From the NCBI GenBank assembly GCA_030549775.1, contig CM060176.1, positions 102,085,273 through 102,149,272 of the forward strand: 64,000 nt of DNA. The letters run 5' to 3'. A program made the translations under genes and the position numbers. Shown here piece by piece: positions 44,980-58,449 of this stretch (the first letter of the stretch is position 1; the number at the start of each line of letters is the position of its first letter). This DNA comes from Tamarix chinensis (lineage: Eukaryota; Streptophyta; Magnoliopsida; Caryophyllales; Tamaricaceae). The notes below the pieces were generated by a model that worked only from the letters and a program-made list of their open reading frames with translations, was not told where the DNA came from and ran no database searches.

Positions 44980-47390
44980 CCATGCCTAGCCCAAAAAAAA
45001 ATATCTAAAATTTAATTCAAATTTAAAAAATTATAATCAAAAGTATTCGATCGTAACCGAAATGAATATCCAATTTAAATTTTTAACGGATTATTCGATC
45101 CGTATCCGATTTAGATGTCTAATTATGTACATCCCCAACTCCTACCTGCCACATATTGATTCTGCTCCATCCAACCATACCCTTTGTTATGTTATCCTAT
45201 GTTATCCGTCACCCCAAAAAAAAAAACATTAAAAGGAGGCGGGTGTGGATGATGGAAAGTTAGGTAGGGTTAGGGGAGTTGCATCCATAACCTAGTACGG
45301 GGCGATTTAACTTCGATGGGCGTACTATGAGATGACGATTTTGAAGACTTAACATCCACATATAACTAACGCCTCCCTCTCATTAGCCGCGCACATAACC
45401 CAAGATACCGACGTTTTAGTACGAAGCATTGGCAGTTCAGAGCCGCTTGTTGATCGTCTACTAATAATTATGCTTAGTTGAATGCGCGAGAACATCGTTC
45501 GTGGCTTACCATTTCGGTGAGTGAGGTTTAGACGTCATCGAATTACATTGCTTTGCTATTAGAGTCGTATCTTCGTGTCACTATTTTCACCAAATTAGAG
45601 AATATTTTTACAATATATGCACACGTTATATATGTATCATAAAAATAATGATATTAATGTTATTATTCCTATTATGAAAAATTAGTAAATAATGTTTTCC
45701 CATTTTTTAACGGAAGAAAGGTAACGAATATATATTTTTAATTTTTTAAAAAAAAATTGTAAAAGGTTGTCTTATTTTTTCGAGCAAAATGCTCCCTTAA
45801 TTACTTTTTCTCTAACGTCTACCGAAGGTAATTAATGTCTAACGAAGGATAAGAAGACGACCCATTACGTACGAAACGGATTGAAGCCCATACGTGGTTT
45901 GTTTTTTTGATTGGGTAAAAAGGACTTCAACTTTTTTTTTTCTTTTTTGTAAGATGATTTCGGATTCGAATCACGCTAAACTTATACGTATATTTTAGAT
46001 CAGAAAGGGCAAAAGCGTGCTATTATCTTTTGGATGGATTGAATGTGATCCCGGTTGATCCAATGAGGAGGAGACGGGTCATCGGGCGATCATGTTGTGC
46101 AGGCAGGGACGTGGCCCGAACTGTTTCCAAATTATAACGGTTCGGGGACTCGCAGGCAAAGTAAGTTATTTATAAGCTTGAAAGAAAATGTACGTACGTA
46201 TTGATTATAGAGGTAAAGAGAAAGAATTGGCGGGGAGAGGCTGGAGTTTTTTTACTAATCTATCTATGAAAACTTAATTTGCTTTAACCGACGTTTTTTA
46301 TTTCTAAAATATTTGTGTATTTTCATTCTCATGCCTCTATTTTTCTAAAATATAAACGAATATATAATTTATAATTTTTTTTTGTTTCCATTTTTATATC
46401 CGTACAGTACAAGAACAGAGAGGCGGAGGCACTGGTGTTAGTGGTGGGGCTGGTGCAATGTCGGGGGTCTCCATCAACTACATCCTCAGACCCAGTCCAG
46501 CGGTACCGAGTGTCCACCACCGAGACACCACACCGCTCTCTCGACCACAGGATCATGTCAGGGTCAGAAGTAGGGAAAATTATAACCTACTTTGCTCGCT
46601 CGCATCTTCAGTCCTACTTGCTAGGACAGGAGAGTGAGTGACTCACTGACTTTTCTCGGGTCCTTTTCCCTGCTCGAAAAAGACTTGAAGGCTGGGGCTG
46701 GAGACAGGAGTGATTAAAAAAGGGTACACCCAGCGCATTTTCTTCTTTTTTTTTTCTTTTTTTTTTAAGAAAAAAAAAGACGAGGGAGGGAGGGAGGGGA
46801 GGGAGGGAGGGAGGAATTTTATATTTATTATTTTTAAAAAATAATAAATATATGTATATATACTATTAATTTATATATATTTTTTAGTTAACTTTTCTAG
46901 TATTTTTATATATTTTTTCAATAAATTTTAGGAATTTTATATAATTTTTAGTATTTATTGTTAAAAATACGTTAATCACACTAAATTTTTAGTCAATATA
47001 AAAGTACAAAAGTGATATTAATTTACAATATGAAAGTATCTAAATCAGATTGTTTGACATATATGATACCTGGTAAATATCTAATTGAATGTTAACATAC
47101 CTAATAAAATATATCCTATTTTATTTGATTATAAATGTGCTTTTTTAGTTATCCTCTTTCTTGCCTTGATTGTTTTACTTTATTTAAAAGATATGGTAAC
47201 CCGTAATAAGTTGAAAAATAAAATTTACTTTTGAATTGTTTACGATATTAATAACTAGTTTAAAATTATTACCGTTTATAATGTTTTATAACTATTTTAA
47301 AACTATTACGGTTAAGAAAGAAATCGAATTTAGTGACAATAACTTTGAATTAGGAAACAAGCTTGAGCTAGAAAGAAAATTTTAGCTTGC
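44980..47390. other. No supported gene; G-rich tract
   Basis: 46780-46814 is a (GGGA)n tract in a GC-poor region, able to form a four-stranded structure. The GC-richer stretch 46390-46690 has an open frame without recognisable motifs. The rest is AT-rich DNA. Confidence 0.35.
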
Positions 47391-50300
47391 TGAGGAAATT
47401 ATATCATAATGTAGACAATTATTTTTAGGTGACCGTTTGTGAGAGGAAGTAGCTAGGATAAATATTATTCCGATCATCTTGTTGTTGTTGAGATGACTTT
47501 GCTTCTTATTCTTTTTTGTCATATTGTTTCAGCAGTATTTTTCAAGGAAGAAGATGAGTAGAGAAACTCATTATCATTGTTTGATTTTCAAACTTATCCA
47601 TGCTTCATAAAATCCTGTCCTTACTTAACCTACCACACTCACACCTCTCTCACTGACTCCATATGTGTCTTTCTTTTTTTCTTTAATATTATTTAAAAAT
47701 AATAAAAAGGGGAAGGGGGAGGTAGATCGATGAAAAAAATGCATAATGAAACTATAAACCAAGACACCTAGATATCTCATTATGTATGTAAATGAAGAAA
47801 CATACCTAGAACACGTAGTTTTTAAAATACTAAATCCTAATTAATATAAATTTTGAAAAAAATTTACCGTGTATACTATCCATGTGAGATTTTGTAGATT
47901 GAAAAATAATCACCTGCCCTCTTCTAATTAGAAATATCCCAAGTAACTCTAAAAAACATGCCCAACAAACCTACCAATGTCTCTCCACAGGGCAAATTTT
48001 TACTAAATTATAAACTCTTTAGATCAAAAATAGTAACTAAGGGCTCACATTGCTCCTCTAGTTTGCCACATTGTGTCTGTCAAAAACACAATCACTAATT
48101 CTCTAGTAGTAGTCTTCATGGATAAACTAGAAGAGGATATCCATTTTTATTATATTTAAATCACCATGGTTTTTCTGATCTTAGGATCACTGATGTATAG
48201 AAACAAATAAGAACAGACCATGAAAATTACTAGTTGGGTTTACTATTTACCTCTTTGTTTTGTTCCATAACTAAATGTACTTGGGTTCATTATTATCTTG
48301 TGATTGTGGAGTAGAACTTGATGAGATTGCTTATATGGTATTGATCTAGCAATATTAGAAAATAACATTATCACTAGGTGAGTTTCGTCATTCTATCCTA
48401 CAATTAGAACCATTGTTTTCAAGCTTCTTCCAACCTTAGTGATGTTATGTGTGGTAGACTTTGCTCCACAAGTTGAGTGGATTTTCATCTACATGACATT
48501 AGATCAATTCTTTTTGCTTCTTTCATGTTATTGACAAAATAAGGATAAACAAGGCAACCTTAATGAGTGTTAATAAGCAACAAATTTACCTTCTATTTAG
48601 GATGATTTCAATAGATGACCAACCATTTTTTTTTCCGACATTAATCCCAAGCAAGCATGCATGTTCTAAATCTCTAAGATTTCTACTGCTTGTAAAGTAT
48701 TTTTTTCTTCAACCTTTCCTTTCATTTCCATTATAGTTTCTTGCATTGCATCTTTATAGCTCTTTCAACATGCTCTACCTGTATTAGCATGGCCATATTA
48801 TAACCTAACATATGAACAACTTCATATTACAATCCAACATATGAACAACTTCATAATACAATTACTTAAATCAATAGAAACTACCTTGATATTTTTATAT
48901 AGAAGATCAAGTACATCTTCAAACATGTCCTTCTATTTTGGGACATTAAGGGGACATGTTTCTTTTACCTAATCAAAGCATTCACCAATAAACTGTAATG
49001 CTCTTTCCCCCATGTCAAAATAGAACTCTATAGAAATATCAACCTTAATTTGTGGTGCTTTTATGCACTGCAACTTATTCTATTTAGTATTTCTAATTAG
49101 AATAAGGCTTCTTATAATAATGAAAAGAAGAATTTTACTAAAAATGATGATGATTCTAAACATAATTCATACCATCTCTCTTTTCCTCTGATTTTGTGGT
49201 CGTTGGGAGGGAGAAAAGGATCCATTTGGATTTATATAGGGTGACAAAGCTTGACCCTCTTGACTCAAATATTTGTCCATATATATGAGAAGACATGGAA
49301 TTACTCTAGCAAAAAATATACATATAACATCAAAATCCAAAAAAAGGACATCCAGGATTACTTTAGCAGGTGTAGTTTATATAAACAGACAACCCTACTC
49401 CCATGTAACTACATTTACCTTATAGATTATGGTGAAACGTGTTAAGATAGGAGCAAAAGAGTAGATATAAACATAATTCAACAAGTAGTTATATATCATC
49501 ATTAAAAAGCATCAATGTATGATAAACGCCTAAAATTAACCATCAAACAAAAAGATAACCAAATATTCCAATGTCAGTAACTATTTGACTATAACTTATA
49601 TATACTAGCAAGTGCATATTCATCGTTGTCATCTTGCTCACTTTCCTCTTCTTCTATAATATCAACATCCTTATTTGCATTCATGATTTATAGAGGGGCA
49701 TTACTTTTTGGTAAAGAAACATCATTAATTATATCATCTTCAACAGTGTTAAGTACTCCATCATTTACGCTGATATCTCCATACTCATCATCACTAGACT
49801 CATCCTCGATAATAGAAAATTTATAAAAGCTATTGGGGATTGTATTTATCACAATTCTCCAATTGCCTTTGCGTAATAAGCCTACTTTATTTGATATGTC
49901 AATATAAAGGGCTTATTAGTTGTTAGATGTTTTTTTTATGTTAAATGATATTGGGAATTTAGAGGTGTTAAATGTTTGGTTCGACCGAAAATTTAGATTA
50001 GACTAATTTTTTGATATTTGATCCATATTTAAGTCTTACAGTAAAAAAAAAATCCTTAATTGGTTTTGGACCAAACTAAAATTTTATTAATATTTTATCT
50101 AAAAAATATATATTTATTGTAAATATTCTATTTATAAGTTGTAGATGTACAATCTATGAATATATATATATATTGTATTAAATCATAGGTTTAATACTCT
50201 TATTAGTACCGTAACTTGTTATAGCTTCTTCATTATGATTCTACCCTCAACTTTATGTATCTACCACCTCATTTCATATTCTCTAACTCTTTTTCATGAT

Positions 50301-50950
50301 GGATATAATAATTATGGGTAATATATATATGGGATATTGTGAGTTATAATGAAAGAAGAAAACCATAAATATGAATGTAAATAAGAAGTCACATTTTTTC
50401 TTCCTATTTATATTGTTCTATATTTTTCTTTGAATTTATCAATATTAGAATACGTTATTAGCACAATTATACTCTAGATTATATATGTGTGTGTGCTTAT
50501 GTGTTGATTTTGTTCGGGATATTGGCAAATAACCATAAAGTTGATGTCAAGTTTGATCGGTGCTTGATAAAAGGGAATATTCTATATTTATTATTCATCA
50601 TATTATATGAATATGATTATTATGTGTCATATAAGACTAATCTATCCTTTTTATTTCTTGTGTGATATCTCAATTTTTGTAGGCATATGAAAAGTCACAT
50701 ATGCGACATGTCTTATAATCAAGTAAATTTTAAGAACATTGATGCTTAATTTAAATTGATTAAGAGTTTTAAGGGGATATGGTATGATCCTAAAATTGGC
50801 TTAGGATAAGAAAATTTATTTGTATCTTCCCTTTTCTTTATTCTTATACTAATTGATATTCTTATTGGTTTTAATTGTATATATTAGGAATACGTAATTT
50901 AATTTGATTGTATGTATGATGATGTCCCTTTCAATTATGAAATAGAGGGT
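47391..50950. other. Unresolved AT-rich DNA, possible old transposon body
   Basis: Between about 48600 and 49870 the minus strand has interrupted coding-like stretches (for example an acidic block from the complement of 49620-49850, rich in D and E). They could be the remains of a transposon protein, but I recognise no family. No termini or duplications were identified. Confidence 0.25.
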
Positions 50951-51949
50951 AGAGATTAATAATGGTAGAATGTTAAAAGTCTTCCGTTCAAAAAACATAA
51001 ATTGGATCTGACATGATCAATTGAAAGATTAAAAGTGATGGATTGGCAGCCACACCACCCATCACATACTCTCCCTCTCGCACACTTTTCTTTCTCTTTT
51101 GGAAGTCATTGTTACATGTAGGCCATTCTACACCTTCTCTGTTAACTTACCTACCTCTATCACCACTTGATTGCACTCCACGTCCCTTATCCTCATCATT
51201 TGCCTTCTTACACTTTGGTTTTCAGCACTCAACCAAGGCAAACTCTTTCCTTCACCCCCCTTGATATGTAGACCCTCAACCTTTGCAGGCTTCATTTTTT
51301 TATTCATTTTATCCCTTTCCTTTTTCACTTTTTTTCTTTCCTCCCTTTCCCCTGGGTCAATTTGCTAAGTGTTGTGCATCGATATAACCAGAGTGTTTTA
51401 ATGCCTCTAGGTCGGATAGTTGAGAGGGTATCATGATATATTGTACTCCAAGATAACATATATAATTTTACATCTCTAGTTATTATTGTATAGTAATTAA
51501 AAATGGAAGTAAGTGTCATATAACAATTTAACAAAGATTGTCGTGGTTGTGGGTTAGTTGTTGCTTCTCTACACTACTTGATTTGATGGATTTGTTCTAT
51601 AATTACCCCAATGTCCTACCTTTGATATTGTAATTGATTTGGATTTGTTGATTCCGTAACTACATCTGCTAATTGATTTGGATTTTTTGTTTTGATAATT
51701 GCCGCAATGCCCCTACCTTTGCCATTTTTTAATTATTGATTTGGCATTTTTCTTGACACCCTACCTTGGTATATGAAATTTATTTGATTAGTAAATTATG
51801 TTCATGAATTTTGATATGGATATTATATACCTTGAGATGATGTGAAGTGGTTAAATATGATACCCTACTAAAAATGAGAATTTGAGGTTGTATACATTAT
51901 CCCATGATTATTTTACATTGTTGTGTTATGTACTTTGTGCTTGAGCATG
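50951..51949. other. No supported gene
   Basis: Short open frames at 51040-51370 on both strands are pyrimidine-rich low-complexity DNA and show no family motif. The stretch may be the inner part of the LTR whose 3' end is at 52468. Confidence 0.3.
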
Positions 51950-52468
51950 TATTTCGGATTATTGTGTGATTATGTGTAATTTGAGTATGTTACCTCTTAT
52001 AAGGTATTATGATTTACTCAGTACTAATACTACTACTTTATAGATGACTATGAGAATGACATGGAGTGACGCAAAGTGTATAAGAGCGGAAATGATAAAT
52101 GAAGTCTTTGGGAAGATGTTCGATTTTGAAATGGGCTTATGGGTGTAAGAGTTAGGGTAAATCGGTATTGTACCTTCAAGTGTTGTGTTTTTTTTTTGTG
52201 ATCTAATTTTCTTTAGATTCTTATGCCCCATTTTGTATTTTAATTTTTTTTTATTGTATGGAGAATAGTTATTCGTAACCTTTATTTATGTGATTTTCTT
52301 TTATTTCTACTACTTTATTTTAGGTATAGCTTATTTTAAGCCTTAGCAATTTTTATAAGAAAGGTACGTGAACCAGACTTATGTTAAGTGTGGTGGTAAT
52401 ATCCATTATTTTTGTAATCTAAGTTTTAGTAAAATAAAATTTTTAAGTAGTTAATTTGGGGTGTTATA
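51950..52468 (+). repeat. Diverged Tekay-type LTR fragment, 3' end
   Basis: Read on the + strand, GATTTACTCAGTAC (near 52011), TTAAGTGTGGTGGTAATA (near 52383) and the terminal TTAATTTGGGGTGTTATAA correspond in order to the reverse complement of the first 540 bp of the inner element's LTR. There is no primer site after it, so it is a solo or 3' LTR. Its 5' part was not delimited. Confidence 0.6.
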
Positions 52469-52765
52469 ATTGACCCGCCTGTTTTCACCATGTCTACTTA
52501 CTACTTATTGATATTTCTTTAAGGCTTATATTTTGACTTTCCCATTAATTTGTGACATTAAATCATGATCATGACCATGCTTAATCAGAATTAAATGAAA
52601 ATTAAAATGATAAATATTATGGTATGTCTTGGATGAAATGTCTTGTGAATGGTTTTATCACTTGGAAACACTGTGGTGATTATTAATGGAACTGACTTGT
52701 AATTTGTGACATCACTTAACAATTATTAATAATGAAAATTAAGATTTTGTTCAATTAGTGATGGG

Positions 52766-52995
52766 TAGGGCTGTAAACGAGCCGAGCCGAACCGAATACC
52801 CCAAGGCTTGGGTTTGGCTCGTTTAACTAAACGAGTCTAAAATGATGTTTGAGCTCGGCTCGTTTAACTAAACAAACGAGCTGAACTGAGCTTTTAAACG
52901 AGCCGAGCCCGAGCCTCACTTTTAGGCTAGTTTAACTAAACGAATGAGCCGAGCAGAGCCGAATATCGAACTGGCTCAGCTCATTTACAGCCCTA
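52766..52995. mobile_element. hAT-like MITE (TAGGGCTGTAAACGAGC family), copy 2
   Basis: 230 bp with the same termini and CGAGCCGAGC-rich arms as 38195-38420. It is flanked by GTGATGGG (52758-52765) and GTGGTGGG (52996-53003), an 8-bp duplication with one mismatch. Noncoding. Confidence 0.9.
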
Positions 52996-53097
52996 GTGGT
53001 GGGGTCACCTTGTGGTTTTATCTTTTTACTCAGCACACATTTCCTTCTCCGTGAGGTTGTGGTCGGTAGGGGGTATGCATATATTTTTGAAGTATAG

Positions 53098-53480
53098 GAT
53101 AATACTGCAGTAGACCGACATGACATCGGTGTTTAGGTAAGGTGGGTGAGGCATCCCAATACCATCCTCCTAGCTCTTTGTATGTCCATTAGCTAGGTGG
53201 GTGTAGTATCCTATTTTTTTATAGCCCCCGCAATAAATGCATTCAAGGTGTGGTAGATGATTTTATCCTTGTACAAGGCCCCTCGATGTCTTCTAACCAT
53301 GTATAATGGGTGTGGTATCCTAAATTTTGTGACAACCTTTGTGACAAATGCCTTCAAAGTGCAGTGGGTGTGGTATCCCCGAAGAAAAGCTCCATCGATA
53401 TATTCTTACTACGTGTAGTGGGCGTAGTATCCTATTGTTTGTGCTATGTGACCATGAATTTTGTTTATGCTACATAATTG
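53098..53480. repeat. Tandem repeat, GGTGTGGTATCC units of about 120 bp
   Basis: GGTG(G/T)(G/T)TAGTATCCTA or GGTGTGGTATCC recurs near 53200, 53307, 53366 and 53417, with intervening GACAAATGC(C/A)TTCAA(A/G)GTG and (C/T)CCATCGAT-like text. The layout recalls the internal array of the Tekay LTRs in this window, in the opposite orientation. Kinship is an inference. Confidence 0.5.
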
Positions 53481-55570
53481 GGTGTAAATGAACCAAACGT
53501 TTTAATAATTGGACAGTATGTGGCCATTAAGTGGTTATTGTTTATTTTGCGTAAGCTTAATGAATGGTATGTATTATTATCTCTTCTATGATTCTTATGC
53601 GAACATGCTTTATTGTACGATAATCACGAGTCAGCGATTATAATTCCTACATATGTTTTTTTTCATGCTATTATGTAATCTAAACGTGCATCATGAGCCG
53701 TTACTATATCTTAGGTAGTTTATTTTATCAATACCTTATCGTACCAATATTATATTTATTTGGTTACTATGATGAGCCGCCTTCTATTCTAATGAGCATA
53801 TGATTATTTGTAAGGCTATAATTCTCGACTAGAGTATGCTGAGATTGATGGCATTGACTAGTAGCTAACCATTTCTTGGGGATTGAGATTTAAATTATGT
53901 TTAGTTAAGAGTTATGCTAACCAATTCAGATTTATTTTCCCATGATGTTGGGGTGTTTTTGTTCTTTTTTGGTTATTTCAACTATTGAATTTTGTTCTTG
54001 TAGTTGAATTTTGTAAATCTATCTCTCATCTATATTATTTTCATCCCTATTATTATTCTTAGTGCTCTTGCTAATGCATGCATTATTTTGTTGTCATTCC
54101 GTTTTTCCTTGTATCAACTGATTGAATAATATATTATGTGATGATTACACTTTTTTTTATGGTTGATATGGCAGTAATATTTTATAATTATTTCTTTAAT
54201 ACATTTTCATATTATTTTCAAAATAAAAAAAATTTATTCATAATATAGGACCGTTATACCTTAACTCTATAATTAGTAGCGAAACAACACCAATATGTGA
54301 CACAAGACCATGTGCCCACACACCATGCCCATCATGTAAAAAGACCACCCACACTTGGCGTTTCTAGTCTACCAGATACATAACCATCAACATTGAGTTT
54401 TATCCACCCTAACGATGACAGCTGTCACACGCAAATCAATCTGGCACGCGTTTTTTAAAGTTTCGGATATCTAACGCTTTGGGTCAAGTTTAATATTTGA
54501 AAATTTCAATTAAATCGATGATATGAAATGCCAAATAAAAATATATATCTTTGATGAATAATAAACTAAACTGATTTAAACCAATATAATCTAAAAAGCA
54601 AATAAAAATAATAATACCATATGATAATAATTTAATCTGAATTTTAAATTATGTTATATCCAACTAATAATTTTAAATCTCTAATAATAATGATTTTTTT
54701 ATAAAAAATAACAACATAAAATATTAAAAATTTAACAATAAAAAGAATCGTTATTAAAATTTTAACAATACATGAAGATATACAATAATCGTTATAAATT
54801 ATCTTTCTCTATCAAATTCCCTACTATTTATTATCACGCTTTATATTACATCATTAGTCAAACTAAATTATGTCCTCTAATTTCATTATAGGAAAAAATA
54901 GTCCAATTATTAATTATAATGTATATATACACATTAATTTAAACAATATAATATCTGAATTATTTTTATCAATTGTATTAATTACTTTATATAAAAAATA
55001 TATATGATATTATTTATCTAATTTTAAAAAACAGAGAAGGCTCATTAAATATTAGATTGAAATTCTTCCGTTAATGAGTTGAAATTGCTATAACATCATC
55101 CTCGATTTTATTTTTTTTCCCCTCGTACCCCATATCGATTGGGATATATCATGGTCCATCATGATGCAGCAATGGGAATTGCGGATGAGCTGTAATGCTA
55201 TAGACTGTGCCCCAACAGAAACATAACCTGCTTCAATCACACGGGACGAGATGGGGTGGCCGGGTGGGGTCTTAAGGTTAAGGGGAGCATCTTTTCACAT
55301 CTTGCATTGCGGTGCTGCCACGCCCCCTGTAGCCGCTCTTTTTTAATTGCTTTTCCCTGTTCCTTTCTTTATTTTGCAAGCTTCAGATTCCATATCAGAG
55401 ATCCAATAATTCGAGGACCAACGAAATAATTAAAGAGGAAAGAAATACGGTAAATGCAGACTTGCGGAGATCTCTAACCCAAACGGGCTAGCTAGCCCAC
55501 CCAACAATTACTTAGGAGCTAGGAGGATGGCTCGCTGGCACTGGCAGTAGTATTATGGCTACGGATGGCT
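53481..55570. other. AT-rich intergenic DNA upstream of the DELLA gene
   Basis: No exon, repeat family or termini recognised. GC content rises after about 55150, where the DELLA upstream region probably starts. Confidence 0.4.
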
Positions 55571-55581
55571 GAAATTGAAAT

Positions 55582-55590
55582 TTATAAATA
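55582..55590 (+). promoter_or_regulatory. Candidate TATA box of the DELLA gene
   Basis: TTATAAATA stands about 500 bp before the start codon and just before a long CT-rich leader (55640-55850), a common plant promoter layout. It fits if the 5' UTR intron is real. Confidence 0.45.
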
Positions 55591-55861
55591 AATAAAATTG
55601 GAGAAAAAAAAACGTAATTATTGGGGCTTCCGTTTCTTTTCTCCTTATCTATTTCCCAGTTGCTCCAGCTCCTCCTCCTTTGGAGCTCGCGCCCATCACG
55701 AGCGCCTTCCTTCCTTCCTCTCTCTTTCAGCTCCTCTCCCCCCCCCTCTCACAAGTATCTCTCTTCCTCTCACCTCCTATCTGTTCTCATTTTATCTCTG
55801 CAACAGAAATTCATGTAAACTCTGCAGAAAACCATTTCTGATATTTAACTAAAAGCAACAA

Positions 55862-56030
55862 GTAAGCCAAACCATTTCGTCCGTACTCTCCGGCGTCCTC
55901 AATCAAAAATCCCCAAATTTACACCACCCCTCCCCTCTGTGTAGTTAGCAACTCTTCCCCTCCCTCTGCTTAGCTTGTTTTGATTTTGACCCTTCTCTTG
56001 TTTTCTTCCATTTTGTGCTTCTGAAACTAG
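55862..56030 (+). other. Probable 5' UTR intron of the DELLA gene
   Basis: A donor CAA|GTAAGC at 55862 and an acceptor after a pyrimidine-rich stretch, CTGAAACTAG|G at 56029-56030, would remove 169 bp from the leader. The intron lies wholly before the ATG at 56087. It is inferred from consensus only. Confidence 0.4.
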
Positions 56031-56086
56031 GAATACAGGTACACAGGTCAGATCCGAATCTCTATTATCCCTACCAATACGAAAAG

Positions 56087-58006
56087 ATGAAGAGAGATCA
56101 TCAGGAAATGGCCCACCACCCGCACCGCTCCATATCGCCCTCGGCGGCCGATGCCGTCGCCGGCGAGGGTATCTCTTCTAAGGGTAAGATTTGGGAAGCC
56201 GGCGATGGCGGCATGGATGAGCTACTTGCTGTTCTTGGTTACAAAGTCAAATCCTCAGACATGGCTGATGTTGCTTACAAACTGGAACAGCTTGAGATGG
56301 CTATGGGCACCGTCCAAGAAGATGGTATCTCTCATCTCTCTTGTGATACGGTTCATTATAATCCTTCTGATATCTCTGGCTGGTTGGAGAATATGCTGTC
56401 TGAGATCAATCCTTTACCTCCTCCTCATCAACAGCCAACTCTGGATTCTGGAGCCGCGAGTTCCATTTCCTCTATCCATAGCCCGTCTGTCGTAGATCCC
56501 TTTTTGGTTCAAGCACAACATCAATCTACTAATTCCTTCATCCCCTCCTGCTCTTCTTCCTCTTCCTCCTCCTCCAGACACCCCCCGCCGCCCCCACCAA
56601 CAATCTACGAGGATAATTCGGAGTATGATCTCCGTGCTATTCCTGGAATCGCAGCCTACAGATCCACAGATCCCGAGCCCGATTTTCAGCGACAGTCCAC
56701 CACCACCACCACCATCAACGGCTATAAGAGGCTGAAGCCGGAACCGTTGACTTCGCCTGTACTCGGATCCGTGCCTCAGCCTCCTTCTCCAGCTTCAGCC
56801 GAACAAGCTCCTCGTCTGGTCCTCGTCGACTCACAGGAGACCGGTGTCCGTCTAGTCCACACGCTCATGGCCTGCGCGGATGCTGTCCAGAACGAAAACC
56901 TAAAGTTAGCGGACAAACTGGTGAAACAGATCGGGCTCCTCGCCGTATCTCAGACCGGCGCTATGCGTAAAGTCGCTACTTACTTCGCCGAAGCGCTCGC
57001 TCGTCGAATCTACAAGATCTACCCTCAGCAATCATCAATCGAGTCGTCCTACGCCGACATGCTTCAGATGCACTTCTACGAAACGTGCCCTTACCTTAAA
57101 TTCGCCCACTTCACCGCCAACCAAGCCATCCTCGAAGCCTTTGCGGGCTCGTCCAAGGTTCACGTCATTGACTTCAGCATGAACCAGGGTATGCAGTGGC
57201 CGGCTCTTATGCAAGCCCTAGCTACCCGTTCGGTCGGACCGACTTCGTTCCGACTCACCGGGATTGGCCCTCCGCAGCCGGATAACACCGATGCGTTACA
57301 GCAGGTAGGATGGAAGCTGGCGAAAATGGCCGAGGTACTCGGGGTCGAGTTTCACTACCAAGGTTTCGTATGCGACAGCCTAGCAGATCTAGAACCTTCG
57401 ATGCTGGATATCAAGCCCAGCGAGTACGAAACATTAGCGGTGAACTCGGTATTCGAGTTTCACCGTCTGTTAGCCCGTGGCGGGGCGATCGAGAAGGTGC
57501 TGAATACGGTCAAAGCGATGAAGCCTAAGATCGTTACGATAGTGGAACAAGAAGCGAACCATAACGGGCCGGTATTCCTGGAGCGATTCAACGAGGCGTT
57601 GCACTATTACTCGACGTTGTTCGACTCGTTAGAAGGATGCATACAACGGCAGCCGCAGCAGGACGTGGTGATGACGGAGTTGTATCTAGGGAGACAGATA
57701 TGCAACGTGGTGGCGTGCGAAGGGGCGGAGAGGGTGGAGAGGCACGAGACGTTAGTACAGTGGAGAGGGAGGATTGAATCGGCTGGGTTTGAGCCGGTTC
57801 ATTTAGGGTCGAACGCGTATAAACAGGCGAGCATACTGTTGGGGTATTATGCCGGCGGAGAGGGGTACGGGGTGGAGGAAAGGGAAGGGTGCTTGATGCT
57901 GGGATGGCATACGAGGCCGTTGATTGCGACGTCGGCGTGGCGGATAGCGGAGAGGAGGGGGGAGGGGGAGAGGGAGAGGGAGAGAGAGAGAAATAGTGGG
58001 GGTTGA
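56087..58006 (+). CDS. GAI: DELLA protein, GRAS-family repressor of gibberellin signalling
   Basis: 639 residues, no intron in the CDS. The N-terminal regulatory domain has [11 protein letters not shown] (44-54), LEQLE (66-70) and TVHYNPSD (88-95), the motifs that bind the gibberellin receptor GID1. A low-complexity linker follows (Ser run 156-163, Pro run 166-171, Thr run 205-209), with a basic KRLKPEP stretch. The GRAS domain (about 245-620) has the leucine heptads, VHVID (358-362), ELYLGRQI in the PFYRE position and [12 protein letters not shown] at the SAW end. Intact DELLAs act in the nucleus, bind transcription factors, and are degraded when gibberellin is present (family knowledge). 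I chose the ATG at 56087 (MKRDHQE, the usual family start); in-frame codons upstream lack an ATG. Length is ordinary except for an arginine/glutamate tail encoded by a GA microsatellite. GAI and RGA cannot be told apart outside Brassicaceae. Confidence 0.96.
   Translation: MKRDHQEMAHHPHRSISPSAADAVAGEGISSKGKIWEAGDGGMDELLAVLGYKVKSSDMADVAYKLEQLEMAMGTVQEDGISHLSCDTVHYNPSDISGWLENMLSEINPLPPPHQQPTLDSGAASSISSIHSPSVVDPFLVQAQHQSTNSFIPSCSSSSSSSSRHPPPPPPTIYEDNSEYDLRAIPGIAAYRSTDPEPDFQRQSTTTTTINGYKRLKPEPLTSPVLGSVPQPPSPASAEQAPRLVLVDSQETGVRLVHTLMACADAVQNENLKLADKLVKQIGLLAVSQTGAMRKVATYFAEALARRIYKIYPQQSSIESSYADMLQMHFYETCPYLKFAHFTANQAILEAFAGSSKVHVIDFSMNQGMQWPALMQALATRSVGPTSFRLTGIGPPQPDNTDALQQVGWKLAKMAEVLGVEFHYQGFVCDSLADLEPSMLDIKPSEYETLAVNSVFEFHRLLARGGAIEKVLNTVKAMKPKIVTIVEQEANHNGPVFLERFNEALHYYSTLFDSLEGCIQRQPQQDVVMTELYLGRQICNVVACEGAERVERHETLVQWRGRIESAGFEPVHLGSNAYKQASILLGYYAGGEGYGVEEREGCLMLGWHTRPLIATSAWRIAERRGEGERERERERNSGG
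57961..57996 (+). repeat. GA microsatellite encoding the DELLA C-terminal tail
   Basis: GGAGGGGGAGAGGGAGAGGG followed by AGAGAGAGAG lies within the reading frame after the SAW motif and encodes an alternating Arg/Glu tail (about residues 624-635). Length change here would alter the C-terminus. Confidence 0.85.
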
Positions 58007-58436
58007 AAATGATGGTACTGGGTGGAGAGGTGGCAAATCAATCAAATCAGAATTGAGTAATCAGGGAGGAGACGGGCCGTTGTAAATGCGGAAGAAACTG
58101 TGCGGTGGCAGACACTGACGGTGGTGGATTTTTTTTGCTTTCTTTTTTAATTTTTCTACTGTTTAATTCCCCCCCCCCCCTTCTTCTTGGCCTCCACCTT
58201 TCATTTCTCTCTTTAATCCCCCTTGGCCTTTGGTTGTTTCTTCTCTTTTTGTGCAGTTGGTTCCGAGTTGAGTTGAGTTTAGAAGGATGAGTTGGAAGGG
58301 AGGAGTGTTGATTATTCCTGCCTTTTTTCTTTCTAAAAAATGGTTATGGAAGGGCAGTAAGAAAGAAACCAGTTTTAGAGGAGTAAGGAAAAAATGTGTA
58401 TCTAATCTTAAGTTGTAATGTTGTTGCAACTTGTTT

Positions 58437-58442
58437 AATAAA
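58437..58442 (+). terminator. Candidate polyadenylation signal of the DELLA gene
   Basis: AATAAA about 430 bp after the stop codon, next to an A-run. It is the best match downstream; cleavage was not determined. A C-run (58169-58179) lies between. Confidence 0.4.
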
Positions 58443-58449
58443 AAAAAAA

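Noticed and set aside
56015..56086. Upstream extension of the DELLA frame
   Set aside because: It starts at GTG, runs over the probable 5' UTR intron acceptor, and has no family similarity. The ATG at 56087 gives the standard DELLA start.
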